A stretch of DNA of 64,000 bases, taken from contig JAGQDJ010000260.1 of assembly GCA_022885665.1 (NCBI GenBank), positions 310,001 to 374,000 on the forward strand. Reading direction: 5' to 3'. Position 1 is the first letter of the stretch. The number at the start of each line of letters is the position of its first letter. The notes below the pieces were generated by a model. It saw only the letters and a list, made by a program, of their open reading frames with translations, made no database searches and was not told the origin of the DNA. Origin of the DNA: Triops longicaudatus (lineage: Eukaryota; Arthropoda; Branchiopoda; Notostraca; Triopsidae). Of the stretch, positions 13,101 through 23,441 are shown piece after piece. The position numbers and the translations under genes are program-made.

Positions 13101-15658
13101 TTGCCCGCATATATGGTGCTTTTACGGACACTGTTTCTCTTGTTTTTTTCCATCTTCCAAACCTTGTGACATTGTTTGAAGCTGCCCTCAAATTCACTGC
13201 CCTTTTTTCCCTCAGAAAGTGAAAGTGAAAGTTGTTTCAGGTTACTGGAAGGTCTTTGCTTTGGTTGCAAGATTGGTAAACTCCAAAGCGTGTTGCGGGC
13301 CGGTTCTTGTGCTTCTACCTGTATAGTCGGGAGGTGGTAATGGCTAGGGACTTTCGCTTTCTTGCACGCATACTTAATGTTCTTTCCACGACTCGTTGGT
13401 TCAACACATGACCTTACCCTGCAGGACGTCGTGTTTTTCGTCGGAAGTTCAGTTATCTCACTACTTTTCATAAATACTTCCGTTTCGATATGTTTGCCGT
13501 CCTTTCAAAACTGTGTATTCACTGGAAGTAAGTAGAAAAGAGGGTAAGCATTGTTGCGACAACGTTATGTAAGTACCGGCGTGTCTCCTGCGATATCTCG
13601 TGCATTCCTAAGATCATGGTTAGGTGGTTGCGTAATGTCAGGAAAATCTCTAAAAGAGCTGAAACATTAAAAAGTGCACGCTTCAACGCTCCTTTCTTAC
13701 AGACGTGGACCAACTGACGTACACAATACCCGTCATAAACTCAAACGGTGTAAGCAGTTAATGTGCATATTACCGATACAATTGCATAGATAATAGTTAT
13801 ACACACATAATGATTATACATAGAGAGTAATTAAAGTACCTTGTGGCGATAAAGCGTTGATCCATGAGATTGAAAGAACAAAGACACTATACAGTATTGG
13901 ATGCATGATCGTCACTAGATACGCACTAAACTACACTTGACTTTCAGTTATTTCTTCATGGTGTACAACTGGGAGTTGACTTAGGTGAGTTTGCGTGCCG
14001 TGCGTAAGGAATCACACGTAGGATAATCCCAGCACATGGTTCAGTGAGTTAATGGTACTCAAGCACGGAAACCTGGCGTAGACACGTGGTTGGAAAGACC
14101 AGCAAAAAACGCACTATATTTCACCGGAAAGTCTGGGGTTGGCTGGACGGTATCAAACTTTTCCTTTGTGGGAGCTGTGGAAAAAAGGGAACGTGTGATT
14201 TACGCGCGGTGCGGGAGTTTAATCCTTTCGGTTGGGCTGTGCGACCAGGCTCCCTTGCTCTCTGCGACTGATTTTCGTTTGGTATTGATGGAGGGAGAGC
14301 GCTTAAAGTCGCTGGTACAGAGAAAAGAAAGTGCGGTGCAAGAATTACCCAAGTTTTGGTAGTGAGCTTGTACCATATATAAACTCCGGGAGTCGACGAG
14401 TCACGTTCAGACTCCGCCCTGTTTGCTTTACAACGTTCCACGACGCAAGGATTGGGGCTCTAGTCGCATAGAGGTCAAGGGCTTGGCCTTGCATACAAGC
14501 TGTGATAACAATGTCAATCTTCGAGCTGACCGTATTGGTTAGCATTTCACGTAGTAATCTTTTGGCTTATCGTTAGGGGAGGGCTGTGGAACCTTTTCCA
14601 GTGGCTTACCGAGGCCACGGTAAAGTTCAGCCCAGGTTTTCGATTTCATTCTTGCCTGACCGGGAAGAGCACAATTAACACGCACCGGTCCATGACCGTT
14701 TTCACTTTTGCCCTTAAAGACGCAGGTAGCAGGGAACGCAGAGACCGAAATTATGACTACGAGAAACGGCGACAATGAATTCAAATAAGGGAAACAGAGG
14801 GAATTTCCCTCTGATTTTTTTTTTCGTAAACACACCACGAGGGGGCAGAAATGGTAGAAAGTTGGGGACGGATTAGAGAACACATAACGTGAGTTGTGTT
14901 AGTAAAGCGTGACTAAGCATAAAATCAACAATTTAATGTTGAGCTACGTTTCCCTTCTCTTGGAATGTGAGTGAATTTGGAGTAATTGCTCAGCCATTTT
15001 CGTTCGCTGATTGTTTGGCTTCTTTACGTTGGAAGGTACTGCTGTGTGCCAATGCTGAGCCGGCATTGAACGATGTTACAGCCTTGGAGCTTGACGTGTT
15101 GTTGCAAGAACCCGTCTTGGAAGATGCGTGGCCAGGTTTTGCCCAGACACGGCGGGATGGGCGTCTCGTAGTCGTCAACTCAGGTCAAGCGTCACCTTGC
15201 TTGGATCTCGGGTAAGGTTGAATAGCCTTGTCTCAAGGTTAAATTCTTAAATGTGCGCTCGATTTCATTGGAACCCTTGTACTCATAAGAGTTTTTCTGA
15301 CTTGACAGACGCATAAGTTCGTGTTTAGCCGAGGCTCTAACCGAGCACCAGGTGGACCTGATTGTTCTGGAAGGAATGGGAAGGGCAATCCATACGAACT
15401 TGAACGCACGGTTTACTTGCGATGCCCTAAAAGTAAGATTTGTACCTTTAGTCAAGGTTAGGGCTATGTATTCGATTACCGAAGTTGGGCCTATTTCGAT
15501 GGCTAGAAATTCGTTTGGTATTTGATCTTGAATATGTCGTGTCTTTGTAGGTCGCGGTAATTAAAAACAGGTGGTTAGCGCAACGACTGGGAGGACGCGA
15601 AGCCGACATTTGTTTTCCAGTGGTGTGTCAGTTCGAACCTGCCTCGAAAGTCGTATGA
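4113..15658 (+). CDS. PANK4: pantothenate kinase 4: kinase-like domain fused to DUF89 phosphatase
   Basis: Regulator of coenzyme A synthesis. The C-terminal DUF89 domain dephosphorylates 4'-phosphopantetheine-type intermediates; the N-terminal domain is a pantothenate kinase fold. Exons: 4113..4221, 4328..4422, 4555..4763, 4824..5007, 5059..5151, 7550..7721, 7850..8104, 8653..9019, 9078..9165, 9328..9532, 9625..9782, 15036..15211, 15309..15432, 15551..15658; 780 residues (human about 773). Landmarks: [15 protein letters not shown] nucleotide loop, [61 protein letters not shown], then [39 protein letters not shown] (residues 620-627), ALNDV (Asp 658) and [11 protein letters not shown]. Asp622, Asn623 and Asp658 match the phosphatase metal ligands. 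Glu144 and Arg208 match the PANK catalytic Glu and Arg replaced in mammalian PANK4. Introns 5 (2.4 kb) and 11 (5.25 kb) carry opposite-strand genes. ATG 4113 was chosen because the residues after it match the start of the family. Confidence 0.94.
5184..6185 (-). CDS. secreted repeat protein nested in PANK4 intron 5, family not recognised
   Basis: A single-exon frame of 333 codons running antisense inside PANK4 intron 5. I do not recognise the family. The ATG at 6185 was chosen because it opens a signal-peptide-like segment (residues 1-26, ending [11 protein letters not shown]); the frame itself is open to 6347 but without an earlier ATG. Four degenerate repeats start with an acidic-Pro pair and a hydrophobic run: EPSLVLLV (39), EPDLIILV (64), [10 protein letters not shown] (94), [10 protein letters not shown] (125). 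A second pair, WSRVTKP (180) and WSKVTKP (205), lies in an acidic, low-complexity region. The only cysteines, 290 and 302, sit in [17 protein letters not shown], a C-P-x-G..D..G-x-C-R motif I associate with arthropod secreted proteins. Role unknown; extracellular location is inferred. Codon pattern and repeats argue for a real gene; a missed 5' exon is possible. Confidence 0.62.
   Translation of the reverse strand: MLVLNPPVLFRLNSLFALTLVSQVQLSTPNAVNVNNPTEPSLVLLVASTHETRSALSAAAPQSEPDLIILVSTSAKLPQGTSALNARSEPRSVEPEQVVLLRSVIERPESIAHDGLLERNRFVAEPEEIVLLRSAALQDPASDDSLVIKEGTTNENGDMMPSASQPRTFLNQGYSDESDWSRVTKPRSMAGLLFFDRMLPNTKLWSKVTKPQTLATLLAPPPLSDDDYELEKDEQVESDKHPMAVIPSLFMDGLSVFQDNAKDKTKPMPAREGNKDPLHEAMARIPRIQCPLGMRLDAAGNCRPMFGTRREATQSQPDELTMVNKLVDFKEPS
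6186..7549. other. rest of PANK4 intron 5
   Basis: AT-rich, no coding region, RNA gene or repeat recognised. It must contain the promoter of the nested antisense gene; no clear TATA box was seen. Confidence 0.35.
9971..12638 (-). CDS. secreted VPS62-like (DUF946) protein nested in PANK4 intron 11
   Basis: Five exons (complement): 9971..10283, 10508..10758, 10811..10924, 12029..12330, 12401..12638, giving 405 residues; all junctions keep frame, and intron 3 is 1.1 kb. The protein begins with a signal peptide ([18 protein letters not shown]) followed by [21 protein letters not shown]. Later landmarks match the vacuolar protein sorting-associated protein 62 family: [89 protein letters not shown] and the C-E-L..C-T-L-G-N-G-P-x-G-P end. 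A basic tail (KKTRRRLRF) closes it. The family is known from fungi, plants and some invertebrates; biochemical function is unclear, and the yeast sorting role need not apply to a secreted animal copy. The first donor (GTTCGT) is non-ideal but gives the only frame-consistent join. Confidence 0.82.
10360..10470. repeat. AT-rich inverted repeats in VPS62-like intron 4
   Basis: The intron between 10284 and 10507 is made of T- and A-runs with short self-complementary arms (TTTTTTAACT near 10397 pairs with AGTTAAAAAA near 10433) and repeated TTTTATAATA blocks. It could fold in RNA, but it may be simple AT-rich drift. Confidence 0.35.
14376..14412 (+). promoter_or_regulatory. TATA box plus initiator-like motif
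   Basis: TATATAAA at 14376-14383 is followed by TTCAGACT at 14406-14413, whose A lies 33 bases after the first T of the TATA box, the spacing of an arthropod core promoter. No plus-strand gene is visible just downstream except PANK4 exon 12 at 15036, so this could start a short PANK4 transcript covering the C-terminal part of the phosphatase domain, or be chance. Confidence 0.3.
14539..14810 (-). CDS. possible exon of a small secreted protein
   Basis: A minus-strand frame with a hydrophobic leader ([19 protein letters not shown]) followed by a polar, proline- and lysine-rich chain with three cysteines, ending DYYVKC and a stop at 14539. No in-frame ATG is present; an acceptor-like CAG precedes 14810, and joining to ATG at 14885 would need a poor GTCCCC donor. 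Family not recognised. It lies within PANK4 intron 11 and could be a chance frame. Confidence 0.22.
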
Positions 15659-16590
15659 CCTTCGGTATGACATTTGCATATTGCCTCGTTTACCATATTG
15701 TGATAAGAAAGAGTTATACACGTAAAGGAAGGAAACTTAATAGAATCGCTGTACATGGGACATATCTTTCCTTTTTCTTGTAATCTACATAATCTTGGTT
15801 GGTTAAGCAGGAAAGTGGTAAGCTTTCCTTCTATGACGGCACGACTTTCCGTAGTCAGCAAAAGTTCTACAGAATAATTCCGATGGTTACGAAGTCCCTA
15901 TGCGAGTTTAAAGTACGAATTTAACACTCGTGGCAAGCATGGTTAAGTCAAAGACAAGTGAGTAAGGTGAAAGGACCTCGATTTCCATGTATACTGCTTT
16001 AGTGAGACATTCCACCATTTTTGCGTCTGTACAACTTCTTTAAGTCAAGTTTTTGTGAGGTTGTGCAACACAAGTCCTTTTTTTGTGATGAAATAACCAA
16101 GAGAAACTGCGGACTAAATTAGAAGAAAAAGTTTAATTTTGGTTTCACAAGTCAACTTAGTGATTCCGTCTTCACTTTTTTAGTATGTCAACATAAGCAT
16201 AGCTTTTGCTTTACGTATTGCTGAATCATAGCACTTCAAAAACCAAGCTGATGTAACTCTTGCGTACATCTAAAAAAAATCATTAAGTTTTTGAGTGAAT
16301 TTTTTACGGTAGCCGAAGTCGGTTAAACCGTTAGCTAAGCCGCGTTGAAAAGAAATGCCAATTCAGCCAATTGAAAAGTTGTGAGAGAATAAATTGTAAA
16401 CAATGAATTCCTTTCGTACTCAGTCCACGAGAGGCAAAACTGGAATTTATTTACTACTATTCACATAACTGAGACACGCATGCTGACATACAACTATTTT
16501 TGCACTCTAGTAAAACAATTGACTGGAATGTCTAGAAAAGAAACATGTGTACAGAGATATTAAACGACATCAATAACAGCCACTGTTTTC
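15659..16590. other. 3' spacer between PANK4 and ATP6AP2
   Basis: Convergent spacer of about 0.9 kb, AT-rich. A TTTATT (AATAAA on the minus strand) near 16446 is a plausible ATP6AP2 polyadenylation signal. No clear signal for PANK4 and no other gene was seen. Confidence 0.4.
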
Positions 16591-17913
16591 TTAGTTTTCT
16601 TTCTTCATTCCGCGCTGGGTAGTCATGCGGTAGATAATAGAATCCCGGCCTGGATCCATGGTGCAAATGAACACTAAAGAACGAACACGTATTAATGTCA
16701 AACAACGCTGAGCAGTAGAATGACGTACCTGAAATTGCAATAAGAGAGGCGAAAATGAATACGTTCGACCACAACAGGATATTGAAAATCACAGCATAAT
16801 CCTGCCCGTATTGTTTGGAAACGTTCAGTGCTTCATAGTCCGTAGAATTCCGGCTTTCTTCAGCCAAACTTTGCAAACTACGAGCGCGACGTACGTGAGT
16901 CTCGTCATTGGCAATGAGAGCCAAGATGAATCGATCGCCAAAAATCTTTTCCAAGGAAGGCAATACACCTTGTTCGACAGTATTTCGGACCAACTTCTGG
17001 GCCTCTGCGACGGCGTCTGACTTGGGACCGTACATATTCGTTAAATCTTGAATGCCCTTGATACGGAACCACAAAACGGAGCCTTGAGGCCCAGGTCCAT
17101 AGGTTGCCATCTTGAGCAGTAAAGAATTATTAAAGAATAAACCGACTCAATATGATTAATACCTTTTCCAAAACTCCCTTGAGAAGTTGAATTTCGCGCA
17201 GAAAGGTGACGTCACCCGGTCGGTTAAGGTTCAGCTTATCGCCGTCGTAATCAAGTTTGATCGAAACGCCTTCCAAAAACTGGGGGTACTCGGTCAACTA
17301 AATGGTAAAAACGCAGAGAAATTTAATAATTCTTGAAAAAAATAGTCAAAATCATACCAACGCATCGCTCGAATCTAGATTCATATTGACAAGAAGCCCG
17401 CTTCCAGACAAATCGCGTGCTTGGGTCCGTGTCATTACAGCTTCTCTAATGCGCTCCAAGTCAGCATTGACTTTTAAAGGATATTGATGTCCGTTAACTT
17501 TTATTGTGCTTATGCCATCAACAGTAATGACAACAACTGCTTTGGGATAATGAAATGGGTTTGCGACGGATATGGCGTCCCATCTGACTTCCTACATGTA
17601 AAAGATACATGAATTATTAAGGAAAAGTGACATTATTTTTTTTTTTTTTACTTTGTGCACTGTATAGCCCATACAAGCGGAAAATATATCTGTTAGGTCG
17701 CTCGCTTTCAACCCATCGGCTCCGGAGAACTTGACAGCTTGCGGACTGTGAACAATTGTAAGTTCCCCTGCGCAACGGGCTAGAGAATTTAAAAAATATT
17801 GAAATATAATTACATAAGCGACATTACGACTTTTATATAACTTACATACCTTGCTCAAAGAGAAAGCATACCAGTAAAACCACTGGGAGCTTGCGTAAAT
17901 TAGACTTCAGCAT
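16591..17913 (-). CDS. ATP6AP2: renin receptor / V-ATPase accessory subunit 2
   Basis: Single-pass accessory protein of the vacuolar H+-ATPase, also called the (pro)renin receptor, acting in ER/Golgi assembly of the pump. Exons (complement): 16591..16673, 16729..17110, 17163..17297, 17358..17591, 17652..17779, 17850..17913; 341 residues (human 350). A signal peptide (residues 1-22, LPVVLLVCFLF core) leads into ARCAGELTIVHSPQAVKF. The conserved juxtamembrane and membrane part is clear: EALNVSKQYGQDYAVIFNIL, a hydrophobic helix, then MDPGRDSIIYRMT. The cytoplasmic tail ends KKEN, fitting a KKxx ER-retrieval signal (the human tail ends differently, KIRMD). The middle is divergent, as is usual in invertebrates. 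The start codon is followed by a typical leader and splits divergently from the NCK-type gene 0.7 kb away. Confidence 0.9.
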
Positions 17914-18600
17914 TTTATGGGCCGCAAAATAATACTTACGGTTTGTTTACACGGCCAGCCCGTCACCTGATGGTAAGTCACATGATTGCTATTGCCAGAT
18001 TGCCAGTTGAAATTTTATGCAATAAACATTAATGATAAGTATAAATTTCTAACTTTTTAGATATTTCAAGTCCAGCTTATTCACAAATTAAAACCAAACG
18101 AAACAACTAAGCGAAAAAAGTTTTCTGTTTTGGAAGAGAGGGCAACAGCGCGTGCACCAGGCGATCGCCGCCTAAGGGTTTTAGTGGGGAAGCGGTGCAT
18201 AAATAAAATAGATTTTTTTTTCGGCTCTTTACTGCAAGATATTAATCATGAAGTAAAGTGTTCTAATATATGGTAAGCTTCCTTATTAGCGTTATGCTTA
18301 CAGTACAGTTGCGTACGCACTCTGTTTTAAAATTATACGCGCACACCGTGCTTGCTTCTTGATCCTGACAACAAATTGGTTGGTTATCATACCCATTTCC
18401 TGAAAGCGAATGTTTCTTTATTAGATTACCTTTTGCCGTTGGAGATATCGGAAATAGTCCGTGTTACCTCCATCTCCGTGAATAATCAGTTATTGAGTTC
18501 CACTTGGTTTACGAATCGACTCCAGTGTTGTGGGTGCGGACGAACTGTTTTACAAGCAAGGAACGAGAGCTGGGTTCTTATCTCTGTTCCTTTATGCAGT
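17914..18600. promoter_or_regulatory. divergent promoter region, ATP6AP2 / NCK adaptor
   Basis: A 687-bp gap between two head-to-head start codons. It contains no recognised gene, so both promoters and 5' untranslated regions should lie here. No clear TATA box was seen. Confidence 0.4.
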
Positions 18601-20748
18601 ATGTCCAGTTTGAAAATGGGTAAGCATGTAGCTCTAAAATGTTTGATTTCCTACTTACCCCGTGTTGATTAGGCAAATCTGGAGAAGAATGCTACGTTGT
18701 AGCTAAATACGATTACATAGCTCAAGGCCCACAGGAATTAGGTTTACGCAAGCATGAGAGGCTCTTGGTTCTTGATGACTCGAAACATTGGTGGCGGGTT
18801 CAGAATAATCGTGGCCAGTCGGGTTTTGTTCCATCAAACTATGTCAAGCGCGAAAAACCTTCTATTTTTGACAGGTAATTTTACATGTTTCATTACTTTG
18901 GCCAGTGAAGTAAATTCTTTGGTTTTCCTTGCAGCATTAAGAAAAAAGTCAAAAAAGGCTCGAGCTTCACCAGCAAAACCCTCCCCAGCTCCGGTGGCTC
19001 TCCCGAATCGGAATCTCCTCTCAGTTCGCGTCGAGAGCCTGCTCAGCCATTGCCTCAGCTGCCTCCGGCTCAACCTGTAGCAGAAGGTCAAGGCTTGGGC
19101 TATGCTTTAGTGCGTTACAACTATCAAGCTCAGCAGTTGGATGAACTATCGCTGAACAAAGGAACGCGCGTAATGATTCTAGAGAAAAGCAATGACGGAT
19201 GGTGGAGAGGCCAGTATAATGGACAGGTAAAGAATTCTACATTATAATGAAATCAGAAAATCACTAGAGTGACAGTAAAGGCTTATTGCGTATTGTCATT
19301 GTACTGGACCACTGTAGTAGCAGCCACCAAAAGAGAATACTTGTAAATGCAGAATGTCGCAGGGATATCGATTAGGATCCTTTGCAGGGAGTCAATCAGG
19401 AAGTTGTGCAGAGGGATTTTAGAAATTATTGGCCCAAATAAGTTCCAGAATTGAGTTATTTTGTATTTAGCAGAATGGCACTTCGAATGGTAATCGAATA
19501 ATTCACGGTAAAAAGTAGAATCTTTAGTATTTAGCATAATAATATTCATGTTAGTAAAGCTTTAGTGCCTTTTTGCGTTTGAAATATTGTCACTAATTTA
19601 TTTTTGAAAGGTTGGTTGGTTTCCATCTAATTACACGATGCAAGAATCCGAAGCCGTTTTCAATTCTGGTCCGCCTTCAGTATCAGACAATATGGGTGCA
19701 GTGGGCGGAGAAGATGCATCACACATGTATGCGCCTGCTGAGAATGTGTTAGATGTCGTGGTTGCTCTCTATCCGTTCGCAGCCCAAAACCAAGAAGAAT
19801 TAAGTTTCCAGAAAGGCGAGCGATTGGAGATCCTCGATCGGCCCCCCGCTGACCCAGATTGGTATCGTGCGCGAAACGCAATGGGACATATCGGCCTGGT
19901 TCCTAAGAACTACCTACAGGTACCCTTACTTGGTGAATTTGACCGTTGAGGTAACATTTGCGGTACGACAGGAAATCAGTGACTTCCTAACAGAGCCGTT
20001 TCGCAGCCGAGGTATTAGTCAGAGCAGCCAGCACATGTTACCAGGTGCTTTAAGGGATGGACCAATGGATCGGTCTATGCCCGCATCTACTGGTTTGCCA
20101 ACAAACGCCCCCGGTCATCCTACCGATCCTTCGTTGCTGCGCAGCTTGGATTCGCTTAGCTTAGAACAGCACCCGAAAATGGCCAGCGCTGACCATAGTC
20201 ATTTGCAAGGCAAACTCTGGTTCTACGGCAACATTACTCGAGCAGATTGCGATAATTTACTCAACCAGTATGGACAAGATGGAGATTTCCTGGTCCGAAT
20301 TAGCGAAACAAATGTAAAGGCGCTTTATTTTCTACTTCTTAATTTTAATAAGATTCAGCAAATTCTGTTTATTTTATTAATCTCTGCGTCGGCACTAATT
20401 TTGTCTGTGTTGTGTCAGGTCGGCGCCTACTCAGTCTCATTGAAAGCTCCAGGTCGCAATAAGCACTTCAAGGTTCACGTGGAAGGGGTACTATATTGTA
20501 TAGGACAGCGCCGTTTCCATTCCATGGACCAACTCGTCGATCATTACCAAAGGTCGCCCATTTTCACCAGCGAGAAAGGCGAAAAACTGTACTTGATTCG
20601 ACCTTTACCTCGGTCGTCAACCATGACAGGGAGTATGGTATGGAATTCGCCCCCTATGAATCCCATGGCCATGGCCAGTCGACCTGCGCCACCGCCGCTG
20701 CAACAGTCGATGGGTCGTATGCCCCAGCCACTGGGGGGCCAGAGTTAA
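18601..20748 (+). CDS. dock: NCK/Dreadlocks adaptor, SH3-SH3-SH3-SH2
   Basis: Adaptor that links tyrosine-phosphorylated receptors to actin regulators (PAK, WASP/Arp2/3); in flies it guides axons. Exons: 18601..18619, 18673..18874, 18935..19226, 19611..19919, 19972..20313, 20419..20748; 497 residues. SH3-1 at about 11-66 ([29 protein letters not shown]), SH3-2 at about 129-180 ([32 protein letters not shown]), SH3-3 at about 218-274 ([33 protein letters not shown]), then a low-complexity linker and an SH2 domain at about 356-455 with LWFYGNITR, the phosphotyrosine-binding Arg in [11 protein letters not shown] and [11 protein letters not shown]. Domain order and spacing are those of NCK1/NCK2/Dock. 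The C-terminal tail is rich in Met and Pro, longer than in vertebrate NCK. The 19-nt first exon was chosen because it gives a consensus donor (GG/GTAAGC) and the correct phase. Confidence 0.93.
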
Positions 20749-21976
20749 CTTTGTCAACTTGTAAGCATTGAAGGTAAACGGAACCCAGTCCGGCAGCTGA
20801 CGGTTAGCGAGGTATCATTTGGTTTCCGAACATTTTTACTACTCATTAAAACAAACCCCGTTTAGTGTTTTTTGCTTACGTGCTCATCTAGTCGTTAATT
20901 TTTTCGTAAAGTTCCCCGTTCTGTTCTCTTACTCTTAACTCTTTGTCCGTTATAATTGTACACCATGTTTCATGAACGTGGCACTCCTTGATTCCCTTTG
21001 ATGTGCTGAAAAAGGGAAGAAAAGCAATTCATTTTTTTTTCATTGGGCGGCAGAGAATTGAATAATTACTATGTAGATTGTTGAGGCGTCATACAGCTGT
21101 AGTGGACAGTTTAACTTAGCTACACCAAATCCGCAAGAATGTTGTTAGAATAACCCATTTGGCCTTCTATCCGCTCGTTCGATTAAGCAAACACTACTTA
21201 CCGCCCGCCAGAATTCTGTTCAACGATTTTTAATGCTTTCTGTGTGCTTGAGACCAAAGTGTTCTGTTCACTACAAGACGGTGTTAAAACTAGGATATTT
21301 TCTCTTTTTTTTCATTCTTTGACCGCAGTTGTATCATTATACAAGAATTGTACCAAATTGCTTTGTTTTCATCAGCACTGAATGAATGAGGCTGAAAATA
21401 AGAAAATTTGCATGCAAAACATAGGAAGGCATAAAATCATCGAACTGCTTCCGTACAGCCAGAAAGAAGGACACTATACTGAACGGAAATATGAAGCCTT
21501 ATTACTACAATAAAGCATTGTAGAAAAGGGAAACTCCGAAAAAATACAGAAAACTTACGAATCCCGACTGTAAGGATTGTCGCTTTTTGCGGAAAAGGGC
21601 CATAGATTCCAGCTCTACCCCCATTTGTAAGTAAATATTCAGGTAAAACTTGCGGTGGATGCAAGGTACATGCAACGAAACTTATTTTCTACCGAATAAG
21701 TACTGCGTCCATCAATATGGCCTTAACGAATCGACTTAGGGCGCATTTAAATCCTATGTTATTCAAACACATAATAATGATTTACTTTCCTGTACTTGTA
21801 TAAAATGAAATAAAACCTGTAAGAACGCCATGAGGTATAGTATTCGATTTTGAACAAAATTCCTGCCTGAAAAAAATTCTAATAAATAATAAATGCACAG
21901 CTCTGGTCTTTGTGTAAAACAAGCGAAACGGTCAAAATACCTGAAGTAAGTTTTACACTTTACCAATATTTTTCAG

Positions 21977-22400
21977 AATAATTGCTTTGGCCGAGCGTTC
22001 TACGTGTTTGACTTGAATTCGTAAGGTTTTGGGTTCGATTTCCCGTGTCTGCAGTTTGGTTTTTCAGAGGAAAAAACCCTGACTGTGCCCTTGCCTGCTT
22101 CCTATGGTACCTGGTATATCCCACAATAATGGGATTACCAAGAGCACCACTGGAAACAGCATGGGAAGCAGGGAAAGAAAAGGGTGAACGAGACCTCGAA
22201 AAGCATGATGCTGGAAAAGCACAGCTTTCCAGCACACTCTCCCATTCATCCATGTACACACCAGTGCGCACAAACACAGCAAAGAAAGAATTTACGCCTG
22301 CGAGCATTGTTCCTACATGTAATTCAGTTGTCTTAAAATTTAAGTAATGTTTCGTTTTAAGCAATTTAAGTAATTTCGTTTTAAGTAATTTTTTAACTCT
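21977..22400 (+). repeat. tRNA-derived SINE-like element
   Basis: The left end resembles a tRNA of the Ser(UGA) type: a D-arm/A-box-like TTTGGCCGAGCG at about 21985, an anticodon-arm-like GACTTGAATTC at about 22010 and a T-arm/B-box-like TGGGTTCGATTTCCCG at about 22029-22044. About 280 nt of non-tRNA body follow, and the right end has repeats of a TTTTAAGTAATTT unit (22330-22395). This head-body-tail layout is that of a tRNA-derived SINE. The tRNA cloverleaf is degenerate, so it is not a functional tRNA gene. Both strands of the body are open for about 100 codons, which I take as chance. Confidence 0.5.
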
Positions 22401-23270
22401 AAAATTAGTTTTTGAAAGTTGTACAAATTAAACTAATTATATAACACGGTCAGCTGTTCATGAGAATTTTTTAGTTGTAATTTGTGAAAATTCTTAAGTA
22501 ATGGTGACTAACATTCAGTCCTGATGACGAGCTACACAACAGCGACAAAGACAAAATGATACGCGGAGGCATTTGAGTTCCATTTTGTTTTCCTGTGAAG
22601 CCGAAGGCTGCGATTTCAGCGCCAAGATGATAAGCATTCTAAACGATCTTAGCAAACTGCGTTATTAAGTGAAGCTTAGAAATTATTTGCCAGCAGAAAT
22701 TCCACCAAGAAGTTTCTTTGACAACCCACGCCACCAAGCGGCATGATCTGAAACCTGCTTTCGCTTCAATGTGTTTCGTTTCAAGAACTCAACTTACCAA
22801 GTTAGAACTTACCTTTGAGTAGAAGATAACTTAACCTCTATTAACGAAATTTACTCTTATTTCGCTAGTTGTTATTGGAAGGCGTCTTTTTTATTTTAAT
22901 TCCATTATGCTCACCCCAAACTGACTCAAAATTATCAACGGAAGACCGCTGTCTTCCATCACTGACGCCAAGTAAATCGGACTTTCATTCCAACAAATTA
23001 TTTATTCATTTATTGAATTTCTTCATTTTTTCCCCTTTTGCATTCAAGGCAGTCACACAAAGCAGAAGCAACGCTACAAACAAATTCAGCTCAAATATTG
23101 GCTCTCGCTAATTTTTTTGTTTAAAAAAGTCCCAGCAACGAATTATCCAATAAAAAGTCGCAACTTAACTGGCTTTAGATTCAGCTTTTCTCGCAATCGA
23201 AGGGATTTAGGGGCAGTGGAACCCAATTCAAAGGAACGGCAGAGGCAGTACACTCTTCCAACACAAATCA

Positions 23271-23441
23271 AACCTAAATTAGCTAAACTAAAGTAATGTA
23301 TACAAAGTAAACCTAACTAGCTAACTGATAAAACCTAACTTAACTTAAATAGCGTAACCTAACCTAACCGCGGAAACATTCTATAAGCTAATTAACTTAA
23401 ATCTATCCAGATAACCTAACATACCCATTCCTAAACTAAGA
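23271..23441. repeat. degenerate CCTAA (TTAGG-type) telomere-like repeats
   Basis: AACCTAA blocks recur at 23271, 23309, 23332, 23356-23369 (three in a row, TAACCTAACCTAACC) and 23412, separated by related AACTTAA and CTAACTA sequence. CCTAA is the complement of the arthropod telomere unit TTAGG; the array is interstitial and decayed. Confidence 0.45.

Larger units (their letters stand above)
12639..15035. other. remaining PANK4 intron 11, possible small minus-strand gene
   Basis: About 2.4 kb between the start of the nested VPS62-like gene and PANK4 exon 12. Besides the weak coding candidate at 14539-14810, a minus-strand frame at about 13320-13480 encodes a basic Cys-containing stretch (SCRVRSC, then KYACKKAK) that ends at a good donor (CAG/GTAGAAG). 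I could not connect these pieces into a gene. Confidence 0.3.

Noticed and set aside
22045..22364. Roughly 100-codon open frames on both strands
   Set aside because: They lie in the body of the SINE-like element, show no codon bias or homology, and overlap each other antisense.
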